Shown: positions 8,525 to 18,869, counted from the first letter of the stretch. The stretch: DNA of 64,000 nucleotides from Bacteroidales bacterium UBA4179 (GCA_002381125.1 DFUT01000007.1:35408-99407); one strand, 5' to 3'. Notes: generated by a model not told the origin, from the sequence alone. Program-made: numbers and translations.

Positions 8525-8569
8525 AAAAAGAGATACTTGCTTATGTGCCGGCAAGTATCTCTTTTTTTT
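8525..8569. terminator. Bidirectional terminator shared by tRNA-Arg and the PUL operon
   Basis: A 16-bp perfect stem (8525-8540 with 8551-8566) around a 10-base loop. On the plus strand the stem runs into eight T residues ending at 8569, stopping the tRNA transcript. On the minus strand its distal arm ends in five T residues and lies about 80 bases past the stop of the last PUL gene. Confidence 0.9.
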
Positions 8570-8649
8570 ATTACACATTTATCACACAAAGTTGCTGAAA
8601 ATCGGTAGAGGTAGATAACGTGCAACAACTCTTTCTGATAACCCGTTAA

Positions 8650-10752
8650 TCATTCGTTTGCAACCCAAACCGATACGCCGGCAGTGGGTATAGTTTTCTC
8701 TCCGATAAGGTATTTTACATTGTTTGAAACAGGGAGGGTATATGTTTTATCCGCATAATTTACGGCTATTCCGAAACCGTCTCTATACTCGATATGCAGG
8801 CCGTCAGGTAAGTCCAATATTGGGATGGAAAGACGGGAATAGAGTTTTTTCAGCACTTCTTTTTCCATTTCTCCTTCTTGCGAATCTACGCCAACATAGG
8901 TTACCGTGCCTTTTCCCAACCGGCGGAAAGTTATTGCCGTACTGCCTTTGTAAAAATCATCTTCGTATGTTCCCCACACTTCTGTTCCGTTGTTCGGCAA
9001 TAAAATTTCTCCCCAGCTTGTCCAGGCATAGGCGATATCGTCGAAAAGCACATGATTGGGAGTTTCCGGCAAGGGGAGGTCATAAAAATCGATTTTACTG
9101 CCGATCAAATCATAGATAGGCGCTGCGAAAGGGGTTTCCCATAACTGTCCGTTACGGTTTTTATGTCCTGTTCTGCACGTTAATACCAGGTTCCCGCCTT
9201 GTTCGACATATTCCGTCCATTTTTTTACAAGTGAAGAATCGATTAGTTGATAGGCGGGAACTATGATTATCTTGTAATTGGTGAAATCGGTGTTTTCTTC
9301 GATAAAATCGACTGGACATCCAAAGCTTTTTATCGCATCGTAGTATTTGGATACATGGCCTACCGTGTTCCATTGGGTTGTCTGTCTGTTTCGCTGCATG
9401 TCCCATGTATTTTCATGATTGTAAAGAATGGCCGTGCGTCGTGCTTCATATGCTGCGTTATTCTTGGCTTTTGGATCATAAACCTTACGCAGGAGTTCGA
9501 TTTCTTCGATAAATTTTTTGAATTCCAATCCCCCGGGTGTTGGCGTGATGCCGTCGGTACCCACTATGCCGTAATGATACATTTCGATACCATAAATTGG
9601 AGCTCTAAAACGGTAGGTACATGTGAATTTGCTTCCACCGGCAAACACATGCCACAACCACAATCGAACGGCACCGGGAAGTGGCTGAGGATTGATTTGA
9701 CCCCAATTTACTTGACCGGGTTGCAACTCCATCACACCGTAGAGATTTCGAACCGGACGGAAGAAGTCGTTAGCCATGGCGATGCGTTCAACGTGACTGA
9801 GGCGGTAACCGCGCGATCCGATCCCCAGGTTTTCACCGAAAACCTGGTAACGCGTATAAGTGGGAAAATCTTGTTCTTTGCTTGCGCGTAAATGCCCGTC
9901 ACCGTATTCCGGAATGTAATTGCTTGTAATCCATTGATCGGGTGAAGCGTATTTTCGAATTGTTCGTGCCTGTTCATCGAGGAAACTTACCGTTTCGTCA
10001 GTTATGAACCGTTGATAATCGAGTATCTGATGAGGATTCATGAATCTGACGGATAGTTGAGGAATGTTGATTTGGGAAAAGTCGCTATATACCTGACTCC
10101 AAAATGCTGTACCCCAAGCTTTGTTTAGTTTGTCTATGGTTTGATAGCGGTTTTTCAGCCAATCGCGGAAGCGTTGTTGTGCCACCTCGCTATAATCTGC
10201 GGATGGACGAGGTTCATTGTCCAGCTGCCATCCCATGATGCGTTTGTCTTGCCCGTAATGCTGGGCTAGTTTTTCTATCATTTTTAAGGAATATTCCCGA
10301 TAAAATGTATTGGAAAACGATGGATGCTGGCGTGCACCGTGATCGAGTCTCACTCCATTTTCCTGCATGATGGCAATATCGGGATGCTTACGCAACAACC
10401 ATACGGGAGGGGTCGCCGTGGATGTGCACATGATGACTTTCATGCCGTATTTATCGGCCAGAGAAACTGCTTTGTCCAGCCATTCGAAGGTGTAAACGCC
10501 TTCCTTAGGTTCGAGATGCGCCCAGGCAAATTCGGCCAAATGAACAAATTCGAATCCGAGAGCTTTCATATTGGCAAAATCTCTTTCCCATTGCGATTCG
10601 TCCCAATGTTCGGGATAATAATAAACTCCCACTTCCGTTAATTTTTTTGGATCGAAAAATCGGTGTGGATCTTCTGCTTTCGTTTGAGAAAACGACAAGC
10701 TTTGATGAAGGAGCAGATAAGAAGTGATAAGAAGAAATACCTTGCTTTTCAT
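8650..10752 (-). CDS. GH42 beta-galactosidase, last gene of the PUL
   Basis: A 700-residue enzyme with signal peptide (to SFSQ). The barrel begins VGVYYYPEHWDESQWERD, a GH42 hallmark. The acid/base is Glu180 in GWQLDNEPR, and the nucleophile is Glu342 in YGVMELQPGQVNW. A trimerisation/Rossmann-like domain follows (about 425-620), then a small beta domain. Signal peptide and context suggest a periplasmic enzyme that removes beta-galactose, likely from galactan side chains of rhamnogalacturonan-I. Its start is 62 bases downstream of the GH106 gene, and the operon terminator follows. Confidence 0.93.
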   Translation of the reverse strand: MKSKVFLLITSYLLLHQSLSFSQTKAEDPHRFFDPKKLTEVGVYYYPEHWDESQWERDFANMKALGFEFVHLAEFAWAHLEPKEGVYTFEWLDKAVSLADKYGMKVIMCTSTATPPVWLLRKHPDIAIMQENGVRLDHGARQHPSFSNTFYREYSLKMIEKLAQHYGQDKRIMGWQLDNEPRPSADYSEVAQQRFRDWLKNRYQTIDKLNKAWGTAFWSQVYSDFSQINIPQLSVRFMNPHQILDYQRFITDETVSFLDEQARTIRKYASPDQWITSNYIPEYGDGHLRASKEQDFPTYTRYQVFGENLGIGSRGYRLSHVERIAMANDFFRPVRNLYGVMELQPGQVNWGQINPQPLPGAVRLWLWHVFAGGSKFTCTYRFRAPIYGIEMYHYGIVGTDGITPTPGGLEFKKFIEEIELLRKVYDPKAKNNAAYEARRTAILYNHENTWDMQRNRQTTQWNTVGHVSKYYDAIKSFGCPVDFIEENTDFTNYKIIIVPAYQLIDSSLVKKWTEYVEQGGNLVLTCRTGHKNRNGQLWETPFAAPIYDLIGSKIDFYDLPLPETPNHVLFDDIAYAWTSWGEILLPNNGTEVWGTYEDDFYKGSTAITFRRLGKGTVTYVGVDSQEGEMEKEVLKKLYSRLSIPILDLPDGLHIEYRDGFGIAVNYADKTYTLPVSNNVKYLIGEKTIPTAGVSVWVANE

Positions 10753-10814
10753 TTTTATGCGTTTTTATGTTTTTATAACCATGTAAATCTCTTTAATAAT
10801 TACCGGAGCAGTGT

Positions 10815-13601
10815 TTAGAAGTTATTTTTTGTATAAACACCTTCTATCATCACAGGTCCAAGCAAACCCGAAGGAACAACATCCCATTTATCGTATAATG
10901 TTTTTTCATAGTTGACATCCACGATATTGATGTCATGGAAAATTCGCCATACGATTCCCCTTCTATCGTAATCGGCAATTCGGTTGGCCGGAAGATTGGT
11001 GACCTCTATTTCAAGGGTGTTTTCACCTTGTTTCAAGTATTTACCAACGGTTGTTTTGAATGGAACGGCAAAGAGCGTGTCCACAGGCACGCCATTTACC
11101 CAAACACGAGCGCTTTCTCTGACATCACCCAAAGAGAGCCAATATTCGTCGGCCGATAGTTTGTCGATGTTGAATGTTATTCGGTATTGGGCTGTTCCCG
11201 TGTTTTTCCGAGCATTCTCATTCGGTAGGTTTGTCCATGACCCCAAGGTATCGATATCGAAAGTTCCTTCGATGGCAGGTTCACTTTCGATAAACGAGAG
11301 TTTCCATCCGTTTTTGAGTATTATTTTTTCGTTTGAAGGTTGATAATAATTCCGGGTTGGAACATTTACATCCTCATCGGTAAACGTTTTTAGTATTATT
11401 GATTGTCCGGGTTGCAACTGCATGTAAACTTCGGTTTTGCCGTTATTGTCTCTTATTCGGGCTTTTCCGGAAGTGCCGTTCAAAGGATCGAAAAATAGGG
11501 CCGATGTTGCTTTTACTCCCAGTTGTACCCATCCGTCAATGGTGTTGTTGGTGAGCATGGTGAAAAAATAGTGATAACCGCTTTCGTTTTTTCGTCGGAT
11601 GCATTGTCCGTTGAATTGGGTTACGAAACTTTCTCCTTGTATACCTGCTGCATCAAATAGTTCATTGTAATTTTTGCCGGTTATGATGTTGCCTTTTCCC
11701 TGTTTGTCAACTTGAGTTTTGCCGAAATCGACGCGAGGAAATTTTCGCATCAGTTTGTGTAACTCGTCTTTTTTCACCTTTTCATCTTTTAATCCCGGAA
11801 CATCATCGGGATATTGATCGATGAATAGGATGGTTGCTCCATCGGCAGCCAGGTCGTATAATTTTTGTATCGTTTTCAAGGGAAGAAATTTTACTGCAGG
11901 TATTACTAGCGCTTTATAGGTTGTTCCGCCTGCGGTTTTTACCCATCCGTTTTCTACGGTTGACGATAGAATAAATTTGTCGGAAATGTAATCGACATCT
12001 CTACCGCTTTCTTTTATTTTTTCAACAGTTTCGTAGAATTTTGGAAGGCGCTTCTTCATATCGTGTATCGAAAAAGTCAGATAATAGTCGTCTTGTTGTT
12101 CATACCAGATATCGTAAATAGGAAAATATAACAACATGTCGTTATCGGGTTTTCCATACTGTAAAAAGGATTGTACACGTGTAACGTAAGAAAAGAAGGC
12201 GGGAGCGTCGTTCCAGAAAGTGTTTGTCGGCGACATGTTGATGGTAGCATAAAAGAGCCATCCCGGCCAAGGTGCCTCTTGAGGTGAATAGGGTGTGCCG
12301 TGAAAGAAGACGTGATTTACTCCGGATGTGAACATTTGGTCTATTTCGGGTTTGCATTGCGATAAGGATGTCCGGAAATGTTCGGTCAGCCATGTGAATG
12401 TTTCGGCAGATGTAAATTTTTTTCCTGCAATATGGGCTGCGGAACTGGCGAATTTCAGTATTACCGGGTCACCATCGTTCTTTTTGATAAGGCTATCTTT
12501 GCGCAGACCGGGGATGTTAAAATTCGAAATACCGAAAATTTCACATTCGGGAATATCCACGGTTGCATATAAATCGATCAGGTTAGCCGGAGAACCATGC
12601 GCCTGATTACGTGTAATTGCTCCGTGTCGGTGAGCCCAATCTGTCCACTGCCGGGTAAAATTTTCTTCCAACATCTCTCCCAATGTTTCTCTGTAGTCGG
12701 ATATGACGCGTCGCGAACGGTCGGTTTTGCCTTTATCGAGTAATTCGGGGAAATAGTTCTCCAACTTGTATCCTCTTCGTTTGTAAAATTCGTCCAACAA
12801 TGTTGGGCTCCAATTTGCCCCATAAACTTCGTACGAATCATTAAAAAACGTATGAGGATAAGGAGTTTGATTGGCTGTAAATGCGTTTTCGAATTTTTGG
12901 AGATAATTTTTTACGGCATCGGCATCCAGATGATCCATTACATATCCTTCGCCGCCGGGTGCGGCACGTTTTACCTTTTGAAGCGTCTTCCCTTCAAACA
13001 AAGCGATCAGGCGCCATTCTCCCTTCGGAGCCTTCCATTTCAGTATGCTATCTTGGTGTATCAGTGGTGTTAAATTGAACTTTTCGCCTTTATTGGAATA
13101 GGCCATAAGACGAGAAAGCTTTGAAATGCCTACCTGTTTTTTATCGTTGACCACTATTTTCAGGTTTATTTCTTTATTGCCGGATACGCGATATTCTTGG
13201 AAAATTGCTTTGCATGCTGCATTGTCGAGCGTAACGTCGGGACCTCCGAATGGCCATCCCGTGCCGTTGTTCATATCGACCTGCATTCCCCATTTTTCGG
13301 TTTCGCCATGCGTGTAAGCAAGCATGTTCATCCATTTGGGAGACAAATAGGGAATGTATTTGTCTTCATACCCTTTTACTCCGTAAATTGGCGTGATTTC
13401 TACACCGCCGATGCCGGCTTCTCCCAGTTTTTCAATATTGTACGTCAGATTTTTTTCGTCAACGGCGTTTCCAAACCACCACCATCGTGTCCAAGGCTTG
13501 CATTCAACGGTCTGTTGTGGCCATTTTGAATCTTTGTCAACCGTAAAAGCCGACAGAGATGTCATAATGAAAAAAAGTAAGGTGATTCTTTTTTTGTTCA
13601 T
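10815..13601 (-). CDS. GH106 alpha-L-rhamnosidase
   Basis: A 928-residue protein with N-terminal signal peptide. The start of the mature region, KPWTRWWWFGNAVDEKNLTYNIEKLGEAGIGGVEITPIYG, is characteristic of GH106: a WWWFG motif followed by the first barrel strand and helix. VDMNNGTGWPFGGP and SYEVYGANWSP follow, and the C-terminal 200 residues form a jelly-roll (WVNGVPVDTLFAVPF, GENTLEIEVTNLPANR). GH106 enzymes release L-rhamnose from the end of pectic chains. The gene starts 16 bases after the upstream GH2 stop, so the two are co-transcribed. Confidence 0.9.
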   Translation of the reverse strand: MNKKRITLLFFIMTSLSAFTVDKDSKWPQQTVECKPWTRWWWFGNAVDEKNLTYNIEKLGEAGIGGVEITPIYGVKGYEDKYIPYLSPKWMNMLAYTHGETEKWGMQVDMNNGTGWPFGGPDVTLDNAACKAIFQEYRVSGNKEINLKIVVNDKKQVGISKLSRLMAYSNKGEKFNLTPLIHQDSILKWKAPKGEWRLIALFEGKTLQKVKRAAPGGEGYVMDHLDADAVKNYLQKFENAFTANQTPYPHTFFNDSYEVYGANWSPTLLDEFYKRRGYKLENYFPELLDKGKTDRSRRVISDYRETLGEMLEENFTRQWTDWAHRHGAITRNQAHGSPANLIDLYATVDIPECEIFGISNFNIPGLRKDSLIKKNDGDPVILKFASSAAHIAGKKFTSAETFTWLTEHFRTSLSQCKPEIDQMFTSGVNHVFFHGTPYSPQEAPWPGWLFYATINMSPTNTFWNDAPAFFSYVTRVQSFLQYGKPDNDMLLYFPIYDIWYEQQDDYYLTFSIHDMKKRLPKFYETVEKIKESGRDVDYISDKFILSSTVENGWVKTAGGTTYKALVIPAVKFLPLKTIQKLYDLAADGATILFIDQYPDDVPGLKDEKVKKDELHKLMRKFPRVDFGKTQVDKQGKGNIITGKNYNELFDAAGIQGESFVTQFNGQCIRRKNESGYHYFFTMLTNNTIDGWVQLGVKATSALFFDPLNGTSGKARIRDNNGKTEVYMQLQPGQSIILKTFTDEDVNVPTRNYYQPSNEKIILKNGWKLSFIESEPAIEGTFDIDTLGSWTNLPNENARKNTGTAQYRITFNIDKLSADEYWLSLGDVRESARVWVNGVPVDTLFAVPFKTTVGKYLKQGENTLEIEVTNLPANRIADYDRRGIVWRIFHDINIVDVNYEKTLYDKWDVVPSGLLGPVMIEGVYTKNNF

Positions 13602-13617
13602 AGTTTGAATCTTTTTT

Positions 13618-16515
13618 TTATTTCACGTCCTTTTTTAATTCATCGGGAGCATCTTTATTTGTTACTTTTAATCTTTCTCCTTGTTTTGAGTACAAATTTT
13701 CAATAAGAGAAAGATCGATTTCGTTTTCAGGATGAAACAAATGCGAGTTCATGTATTTTAGTATGGAATAACGTAGTTGTCGTGCTACCGGTCTTTCTTC
13801 CGGATTGTTTTGAATATCGGCACTGCATACTACAATTTTTCCGTTACCCACTTTTGCTTCGAAAAGCATTCCTAATTTTCGGTTGATAAACCATGTGTCT
13901 ATGGGTTGTATGATGGGTTGAAACGATTTCGGGAAATCGGTTAATTCCATCACTTGAGCTTTATGCACCAACTCCCACCATTGCAGTCCCGTATAGAAAT
14001 CGGTGGGGAAATCTTTAAAGATAGGATGAAAATCGTTGATTAAAGTACCCACCGTGTGAGGTGGACGCATCTTAAACCACGATGTATTCCAGAAAACAGG
14101 TGTCATGTATTGTATTACATCGCTTCCCTGCGTGACTTTTCCTGCCAATTGCAAAAGAACAGAGCCACCTTTTTCGAGTACTACGCGTGCGGTACTGTCG
14201 ATCTGTGTGCAAATGTAAACCGACGAGGTGTCCACCTTAGGGAGTGTTTCGGGATATACCCAAAAATCCCAATTGTTAGATATGTCGGTTCCTTGAAATT
14301 TGACTTCGAAATTTAATTTCTGAGCTTTTGTTAGATCCCGGAGAAGAAACGATACTTCGCCCAATGATTGGCAGTTGCCGATAGTAATATCTTTCTCCGA
14401 AAGTGAACCCTGTGAAATGATTTTTCCGTAAGGATCTTTTATTTTCCAAACGGTCTTCATGTTTTTCAACGGATATTCGCCAAAATGGGCGACTTCCACA
14501 CGGGCTTTGAAAGTCTCGCTGTTTTTGAAAACGAATTTATCCATGCGCGATAAAAGTACGGTAGGTGCACAGAACCGGCGAAATTCTTTGGCCGTAATGT
14601 ATCCTTTTTCTTCCCAAAACGCATTTAACACGCCTACGAGCGCCGTTCCCTGACCGGGATAGTCGTTCAAGCTCAACAGTTGAAACCCTGCGTATTTGGG
14701 CGTACGCAACATTTTTTCTATTTCGTGTTTGTAGCACAAGGCTTGAAGTTTTCCCGATGCCCGAAGAAAATCGGGAGCCAGTGTCCCCATTCCTCGATCG
14801 AATAAATCTTCTTGAAACAATTCCAAGTTGCGCGCCTTCATTACACCGGTATATTTTCTGATCTCCGTAAAGTCGGGGAAAACACACCATTGTCCCATTT
14901 CGTGAGCAACATAAGGCTGTTTTACGGTGTCGATGTTTGCCAAATAATCGGAGTTGGTTTCGGGACGGCGGTCCCATGTTAAGCCTCGTGCGCCGGCTTT
15001 CACATGAAATTGGCTTTTAGGTTGCCATGCCCAGCTGTTCCCAACGGATGCTCCGGTGTACACTCTTCGCGGGTCGGTTGTTTTCCAATAGTCGACAAAT
15101 CGACTTACCCACGGCACCCAGCGTCCACGCGGTTCGTTGCCGATAGTAAACATGCAAAAGGAAGGGTGGTTTCCGTAATCTTTTACAATCCTTTTAGCTT
15201 CTTCTTCGAGATATTTGTCCACAGGCCTTCCATCTCCAAGAGAAGAGCCGTGATTAGGCCAAGTAGGACCTTCAGGTTGTAGATAAAAACCAACAAGATC
15301 GGCTGCAACGAAAGCTGCCTTTGGCGGGCAATAGGAATGAAAGCGCATATGATTTAGTCCGAAATTGCGGCAAATGCGGAAAATCCTTTCCCAGGATTCA
15401 ACATCCATTGCAGGGTATCCCGTAAGGGGGAATACGCAATTTTCCACCGTGCCGCGCAGCACAATTTTTCTGTCGTTTACATAGAAATAAGTTTCTTTGA
15501 TGGTGAAATCCCGCATACCGAAATGAGTTACTTTTACATCTGTTTCGTTTTTACCGGATTTCATTGTGATTTTCAATTGATAAAGTGTAGGATGAAATTC
15601 ATCCCAGGTTTGCATGTCTTCTCCCATTGGTAATTCGACATCCAGTCGTAAACTGTCTTTATCGATCTTATAATTTCGGGTTACGGGTACAACACTGTGA
15701 GGCGTGTCTGAATTGAAGCTGTTTGCTTCCAGGGTGAGAATTCCCGAAGAGTTGCCACGCAAAAGCAGTTTGACCAGGGCTTTCTTGTTTTTCACATCAG
15801 GGAAAACCTGGATATCGTCAATGTACGATTTAGGTGTGGACTGCAGTTCTATTCTACCCACAATACCGTTCCAATTGCCTTGGGTTTGATCGGTAATGCT
15901 ATGAGAATCTTTTCCCACGTCGATATCTTTTATGCGGTTGTCGACACGTACAGAAAGCGTGTTTTTCCCGGGTTTAAGATAGGAGGTGAGATCATAAACA
16001 TGTGGAACACATAAGGAATTTTGCATCCCTATCTCTTCGTTGTTTGCCCAGACGCGGGTTTCGATATGTGGTCTTTCCAGGAAAAGAACGATGCGTTTCC
16101 CTTTCCAATTCGCGGGGATAGTCACCTCTTTTTGATACCATGCCACCCCAACGTAATATTTCACGGGTGTCAGCCAAAATGGGAGTTTTAAGTTATCGGG
16201 ATCGCGATACTTTTCCAAACGTGGATTGTAAAAAAAGGAACTATCGTAAATGCTTGCTGTCCACTGCGTGTGCAAGGTTACATCATCGCCTTTGCGGTTT
16301 TCGTTCATTGATCCGGGCAGGGTTATTTTATCGGCGAGTTTTTTCGAGAACCATTGTTCTTTTACGCCAACGTCGTTTCTGTCGATTTGGAATTGCCAGA
16401 TCCCCGACAAGTCTAACGTCGTATTTTGGGCAACGATAATGGAACAATTGACCAAATGTAGAATCGTTATCAGAATAGGGAAAAGTAGGTTAATGTATTT
16501 TTTCTTCATTTTCAT
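13618..16515 (-). CDS. GH2 family beta-glycosidase of the PUL
   Basis: A 965-residue enzyme. ATG 16515 (MKMKKKYIN) is chosen because the upstream sulfatase stop lies at 16526-16528 and a signal peptide (LLFPILITILHLVNCSIIVAQ) follows it. Order: jelly roll (LSGIWQFQIDRND, WYQKEVTIP), Ig-like domain, TIM barrel with acid/base Glu in FTIGNEPRGRW and nucleophile Glu in YVAHEMGQW, then about 280 extra C-terminal residues of beta structure. The long C-terminal extension is common in PUL-encoded GH2 enzymes. Specificity (galactoside or galacturonide) cannot be told; no NxK uronate motif was noticed. Confidence 0.88.
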   Translation of the reverse strand: MKMKKKYINLLFPILITILHLVNCSIIVAQNTTLDLSGIWQFQIDRNDVGVKEQWFSKKLADKITLPGSMNENRKGDDVTLHTQWTASIYDSSFFYNPRLEKYRDPDNLKLPFWLTPVKYYVGVAWYQKEVTIPANWKGKRIVLFLERPHIETRVWANNEEIGMQNSLCVPHVYDLTSYLKPGKNTLSVRVDNRIKDIDVGKDSHSITDQTQGNWNGIVGRIELQSTPKSYIDDIQVFPDVKNKKALVKLLLRGNSSGILTLEANSFNSDTPHSVVPVTRNYKIDKDSLRLDVELPMGEDMQTWDEFHPTLYQLKITMKSGKNETDVKVTHFGMRDFTIKETYFYVNDRKIVLRGTVENCVFPLTGYPAMDVESWERIFRICRNFGLNHMRFHSYCPPKAAFVAADLVGFYLQPEGPTWPNHGSSLGDGRPVDKYLEEEAKRIVKDYGNHPSFCMFTIGNEPRGRWVPWVSRFVDYWKTTDPRRVYTGASVGNSWAWQPKSQFHVKAGARGLTWDRRPETNSDYLANIDTVKQPYVAHEMGQWCVFPDFTEIRKYTGVMKARNLELFQEDLFDRGMGTLAPDFLRASGKLQALCYKHEIEKMLRTPKYAGFQLLSLNDYPGQGTALVGVLNAFWEEKGYITAKEFRRFCAPTVLLSRMDKFVFKNSETFKARVEVAHFGEYPLKNMKTVWKIKDPYGKIISQGSLSEKDITIGNCQSLGEVSFLLRDLTKAQKLNFEVKFQGTDISNNWDFWVYPETLPKVDTSSVYICTQIDSTARVVLEKGGSVLLQLAGKVTQGSDVIQYMTPVFWNTSWFKMRPPHTVGTLINDFHPIFKDFPTDFYTGLQWWELVHKAQVMELTDFPKSFQPIIQPIDTWFINRKLGMLFEAKVGNGKIVVCSADIQNNPEERPVARQLRYSILKYMNSHLFHPENEIDLSLIENLYSKQGERLKVTNKDAPDELKKDVK

Positions 16516-16525
16516 ACTTGTTTTT

Positions 16526-17920
16526 TTAGTTACTCTCATTTTCTTCTCCTTCCACGGGCCAATAGGGAGAAGGAGTGCGGGCTTTTTCGATTTCTTTTTG
16601 GAGATCCTTTACAACATTCGGATATTCTTCGGCCAGGTTGTTTTTCTCATAAGGGTCTATTTCGAGATCATACAACTCCAATTCGGTACCTTTTTTAACC
16701 GATACCGCTTTCCATTTGCCTTTTCGCACAGCCACCTGTTTTCCCGGAAATTCCCAGTAGAGAATGCGGTTGTCCGTGATTTGCTCTTTTCCTTCCAATA
16801 GAGGCTTTATACTGATGCCGTCGGTATGTTTTGGAAGTTTGGCTTGGGTGTAATCTGCCAGTGTCGGCATGATGTCCGGGAAGTAGATCAGATTGTCTTT
16901 TATTTGGTTTCCTTTGATTTTTTTCGGAAAATTCACGATGAATGGTATTTTTATTCCGCCTTCATACAATAAGGCTTTATGACCTTTCAGGCCGGCATTG
17001 CAATTAAGTTCTTCCAGTGGTGCCTGAATTGCACCGCCATTATCTGAAGTAAAAATGATGAGGGTATTGTCTCTTAAATTGTTCTTTTCCAAATAATCGA
17101 TCAATTGCCCGATGGCTTTATCGGTATGGGTGATCAGAGCAGCATATAATTTGGCTGTTTCAGACAGCGGCATGGAAGCATAAGGTTCGGTACTGTTGAT
17201 GACATAAGGCTCGTGTGGCACATCAAATGCCAGATAAAGGAAAAAAGGATGTTGCTTATTCCTTTCGATAAAATCGATGGACTCTCTTACCGATAAGTCG
17301 CTGTTATGAAGGCTCCTTGCATTATTTTCGTTTTCGGGGACCACTGTTAATTCCCGGTTGCAAAATCTTAATTCGGGATAATAATACGGTGTATTGGATC
17401 TTTCATAACTTACGAGCCATCCGTAAAACTCGTCGAATCCGCGATCCAGCGGTCCTGCTCCGGGATTGAAACCATCGAGATGCCATTTGTTGATCACACA
17501 GGTTTTATACCCCGCTGTACTTAAGATGGTTCCGATGGTGGTATCTTGAGGCAAGAGATGCATGCGTCGTATGGGATTTCCGTTTTTTAATCCCGGCAAA
17601 CCGCCTTGTTGACAAAAATTGTCCCGTATGGTGGCGTGTCCCGTATGCTTTCCTGTGAGCAAAGCGCATCGGGAAGGAGAACTTACTGCAGAACCGGCAT
17701 AAGCTTGGGTAAAGCGGATGCCTTCTTCTGCAAGTTTGTCGATATTTGGGGTTTTGATGATGTTGTTTCCGTAGCATCCCAAATCGCCGTAGCCCATGTC
17801 GTCTGCAACGATAAAAATAATATTTGGCCGATTATCCTTTGTGGGAGCTTTTACACAGGAAGGTAAGGTAACGGAAGATAATCCTAAAAAAGCCGGGACA
17901 AGTTTTTTCAAAGTCATCAT
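16526..17920 (-). CDS. Serine-type sulfatase (S1 family) within the pectin PUL
   Basis: A 464-residue alkaline-phosphatase-fold sulfatase. The N-terminus looks like a lipoprotein or secretion signal (LGLSSVTLPSC). PNIIFIVADDMGYGDLGCYG holds the metal-binding aspartates. The formylglycine signature is S80-S-P-S-R84 followed by LLTGKHTG, so the modified residue is serine, not cysteine; such enzymes are matured by an anaerobic radical-SAM enzyme (anSME). FTSDNGG and the C-terminal YDLEIDPYEKNNLAEEYP are also typical. It lies between the GH43-like and GH2 genes with a 4-base overlap upstream, so it is part of the operon. Sulfate esters are not a usual part of plant RG-I, which makes its role unclear. 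Confidence 0.93.
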   Translation of the reverse strand: MMTLKKLVPAFLGLSSVTLPSCVKAPTKDNRPNIIFIVADDMGYGDLGCYGNNIIKTPNIDKLAEEGIRFTQAYAGSAVSSPSRCALLTGKHTGHATIRDNFCQQGGLPGLKNGNPIRRMHLLPQDTTIGTILSTAGYKTCVINKWHLDGFNPGAGPLDRGFDEFYGWLVSYERSNTPYYYPELRFCNRELTVVPENENNARSLHNSDLSVRESIDFIERNKQHPFFLYLAFDVPHEPYVINSTEPYASMPLSETAKLYAALITHTDKAIGQLIDYLEKNNLRDNTLIIFTSDNGGAIQAPLEELNCNAGLKGHKALLYEGGIKIPFIVNFPKKIKGNQIKDNLIYFPDIMPTLADYTQAKLPKHTDGISIKPLLEGKEQITDNRILYWEFPGKQVAVRKGKWKAVSVKKGTELELYDLEIDPYEKNNLAEEYPNVVKDLQKEIEKARTPSPYWPVEGEENESN

Positions 17921-18855
17921 TTTTCAAAAGTTTTTTTTACTTTTTCAAATTCTTTTTCGGTAATTTTGAAAGCTGTTCCGTGGCGTGTTCCGGATGGGAA
18001 ACTCACCAAATCGGAAACGTCTTCCCAGTGCTTTCCGTCGGTAGAACGGATAGCGCCGTATTTTCCCTCTCGGTATTTATCGAAATAAACGTATACGTAT
18101 TTTCCTATTTTTATAGGAGATGGTCCCTCTGCCCACGATTTACCTGAGATGCTTTTCGATACCTGCGTAGGGAAACCTTTTTTTAAATCGTCCGTAAAAG
18201 TGATGCGCAAGTTTTTTTCAGGAGGGGCAGAATTTTCGTTTTTGACAATCATCCAATACTTTCGACCGTTTTTTACTATTGCCCCATCAATGACGCTAAA
18301 TCCCGGGTCAAAAAAGAGTTTTGTTTCGCTGAACGTCTTAAAATCTTTTGTGGTGACAAAATAGAGTCGATGGTTCAGCCCCTTTTCGCTTTCCGATGTG
18401 GGAATTTCCGGAAATTTGCCGGGTACTGTCGATGCCCAAATAATATAAAACAGATTGTCTTTCTTGTCGTAAAAAACCTCCGGAGCCCAGCAATTTTTAG
18501 TGGTAGGTTCGTGATACATGACGGGAATCGATTTTTGTTCGGGCCAGTTGACCAAATCTTCCGACGAAGCATATCCGATATGTTTGTCCCACCATCCTGT
18601 GGTCCAAACCAAATGGAAAGTTCCGTCTTTTCCTTGTGCAATACTCGGATCGCGCATTAATTTGTCTTTACCTACAGTAGGCTTCAAAACTGACTGATTG
18701 TTGTTCAAGGCTTCCCATTTCAGTCCGTCATAACTGTAGGCAAGATGTAAACCATCTTCCCCATTTCCCACGAAATAGGAAAACATATAGATGTTTTTTG
18801 CGCATAAAGTGATTGAACATAATAGTGAGGTCAATAGAATAAAGAGATTTCGCAT
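17917..18855 (-). CDS. GH43-like five-bladed beta-propeller enzyme
   Basis: A 312-residue secreted protein with signal peptide (LFILLTSLLCSITLCAKN). Repeated blades show YSYDGLKWEAL, RDPSIAQGKDGTFHLVWT, YASSEDLVNW and RSTDGKHWEDV, typical of the GH43/GH62/GH32/GH68-like propeller. CWAPEVFYDKKDNLFYIIWAS holds the likely acid Glu, and FSVIDGAIVKNGRKYWMIVK a likely Asp. ATG 18855 follows the GH28 stop by 14 bases; the longer frame from 18894 would overlap that gene. An arabinosidase or galactosidase acting on RG-I side chains is plausible, but the subfamily is not recognised. Confidence 0.8.
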   Translation of the reverse strand: MRNLFILLTSLLCSITLCAKNIYMFSYFVGNGEDGLHLAYSYDGLKWEALNNNQSVLKPTVGKDKLMRDPSIAQGKDGTFHLVWTTGWWDKHIGYASSEDLVNWPEQKSIPVMYHEPTTKNCWAPEVFYDKKDNLFYIIWASTVPGKFPEIPTSESEKGLNHRLYFVTTKDFKTFSETKLFFDPGFSVIDGAIVKNGRKYWMIVKNENSAPPEKNLRITFTDDLKKGFPTQVSKSISGKSWAEGPSPIKIGKYVYVYFDKYREGKYGAIRSTDGKHWEDVSDLVSFPSGTRHGTAFKITEKEFEKVKKTFEK

Positions 18856-18869
18856 GAGAAAATAAGTTT

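Noticed and set aside
9247..9891. 214-codon open frame antisense to GH42
   Set aside because: Shadow frame of a clear GH42 gene; no recognisable domain. The same holds for long antisense frames in parE, copA, trpB and the lower part of the PUL.
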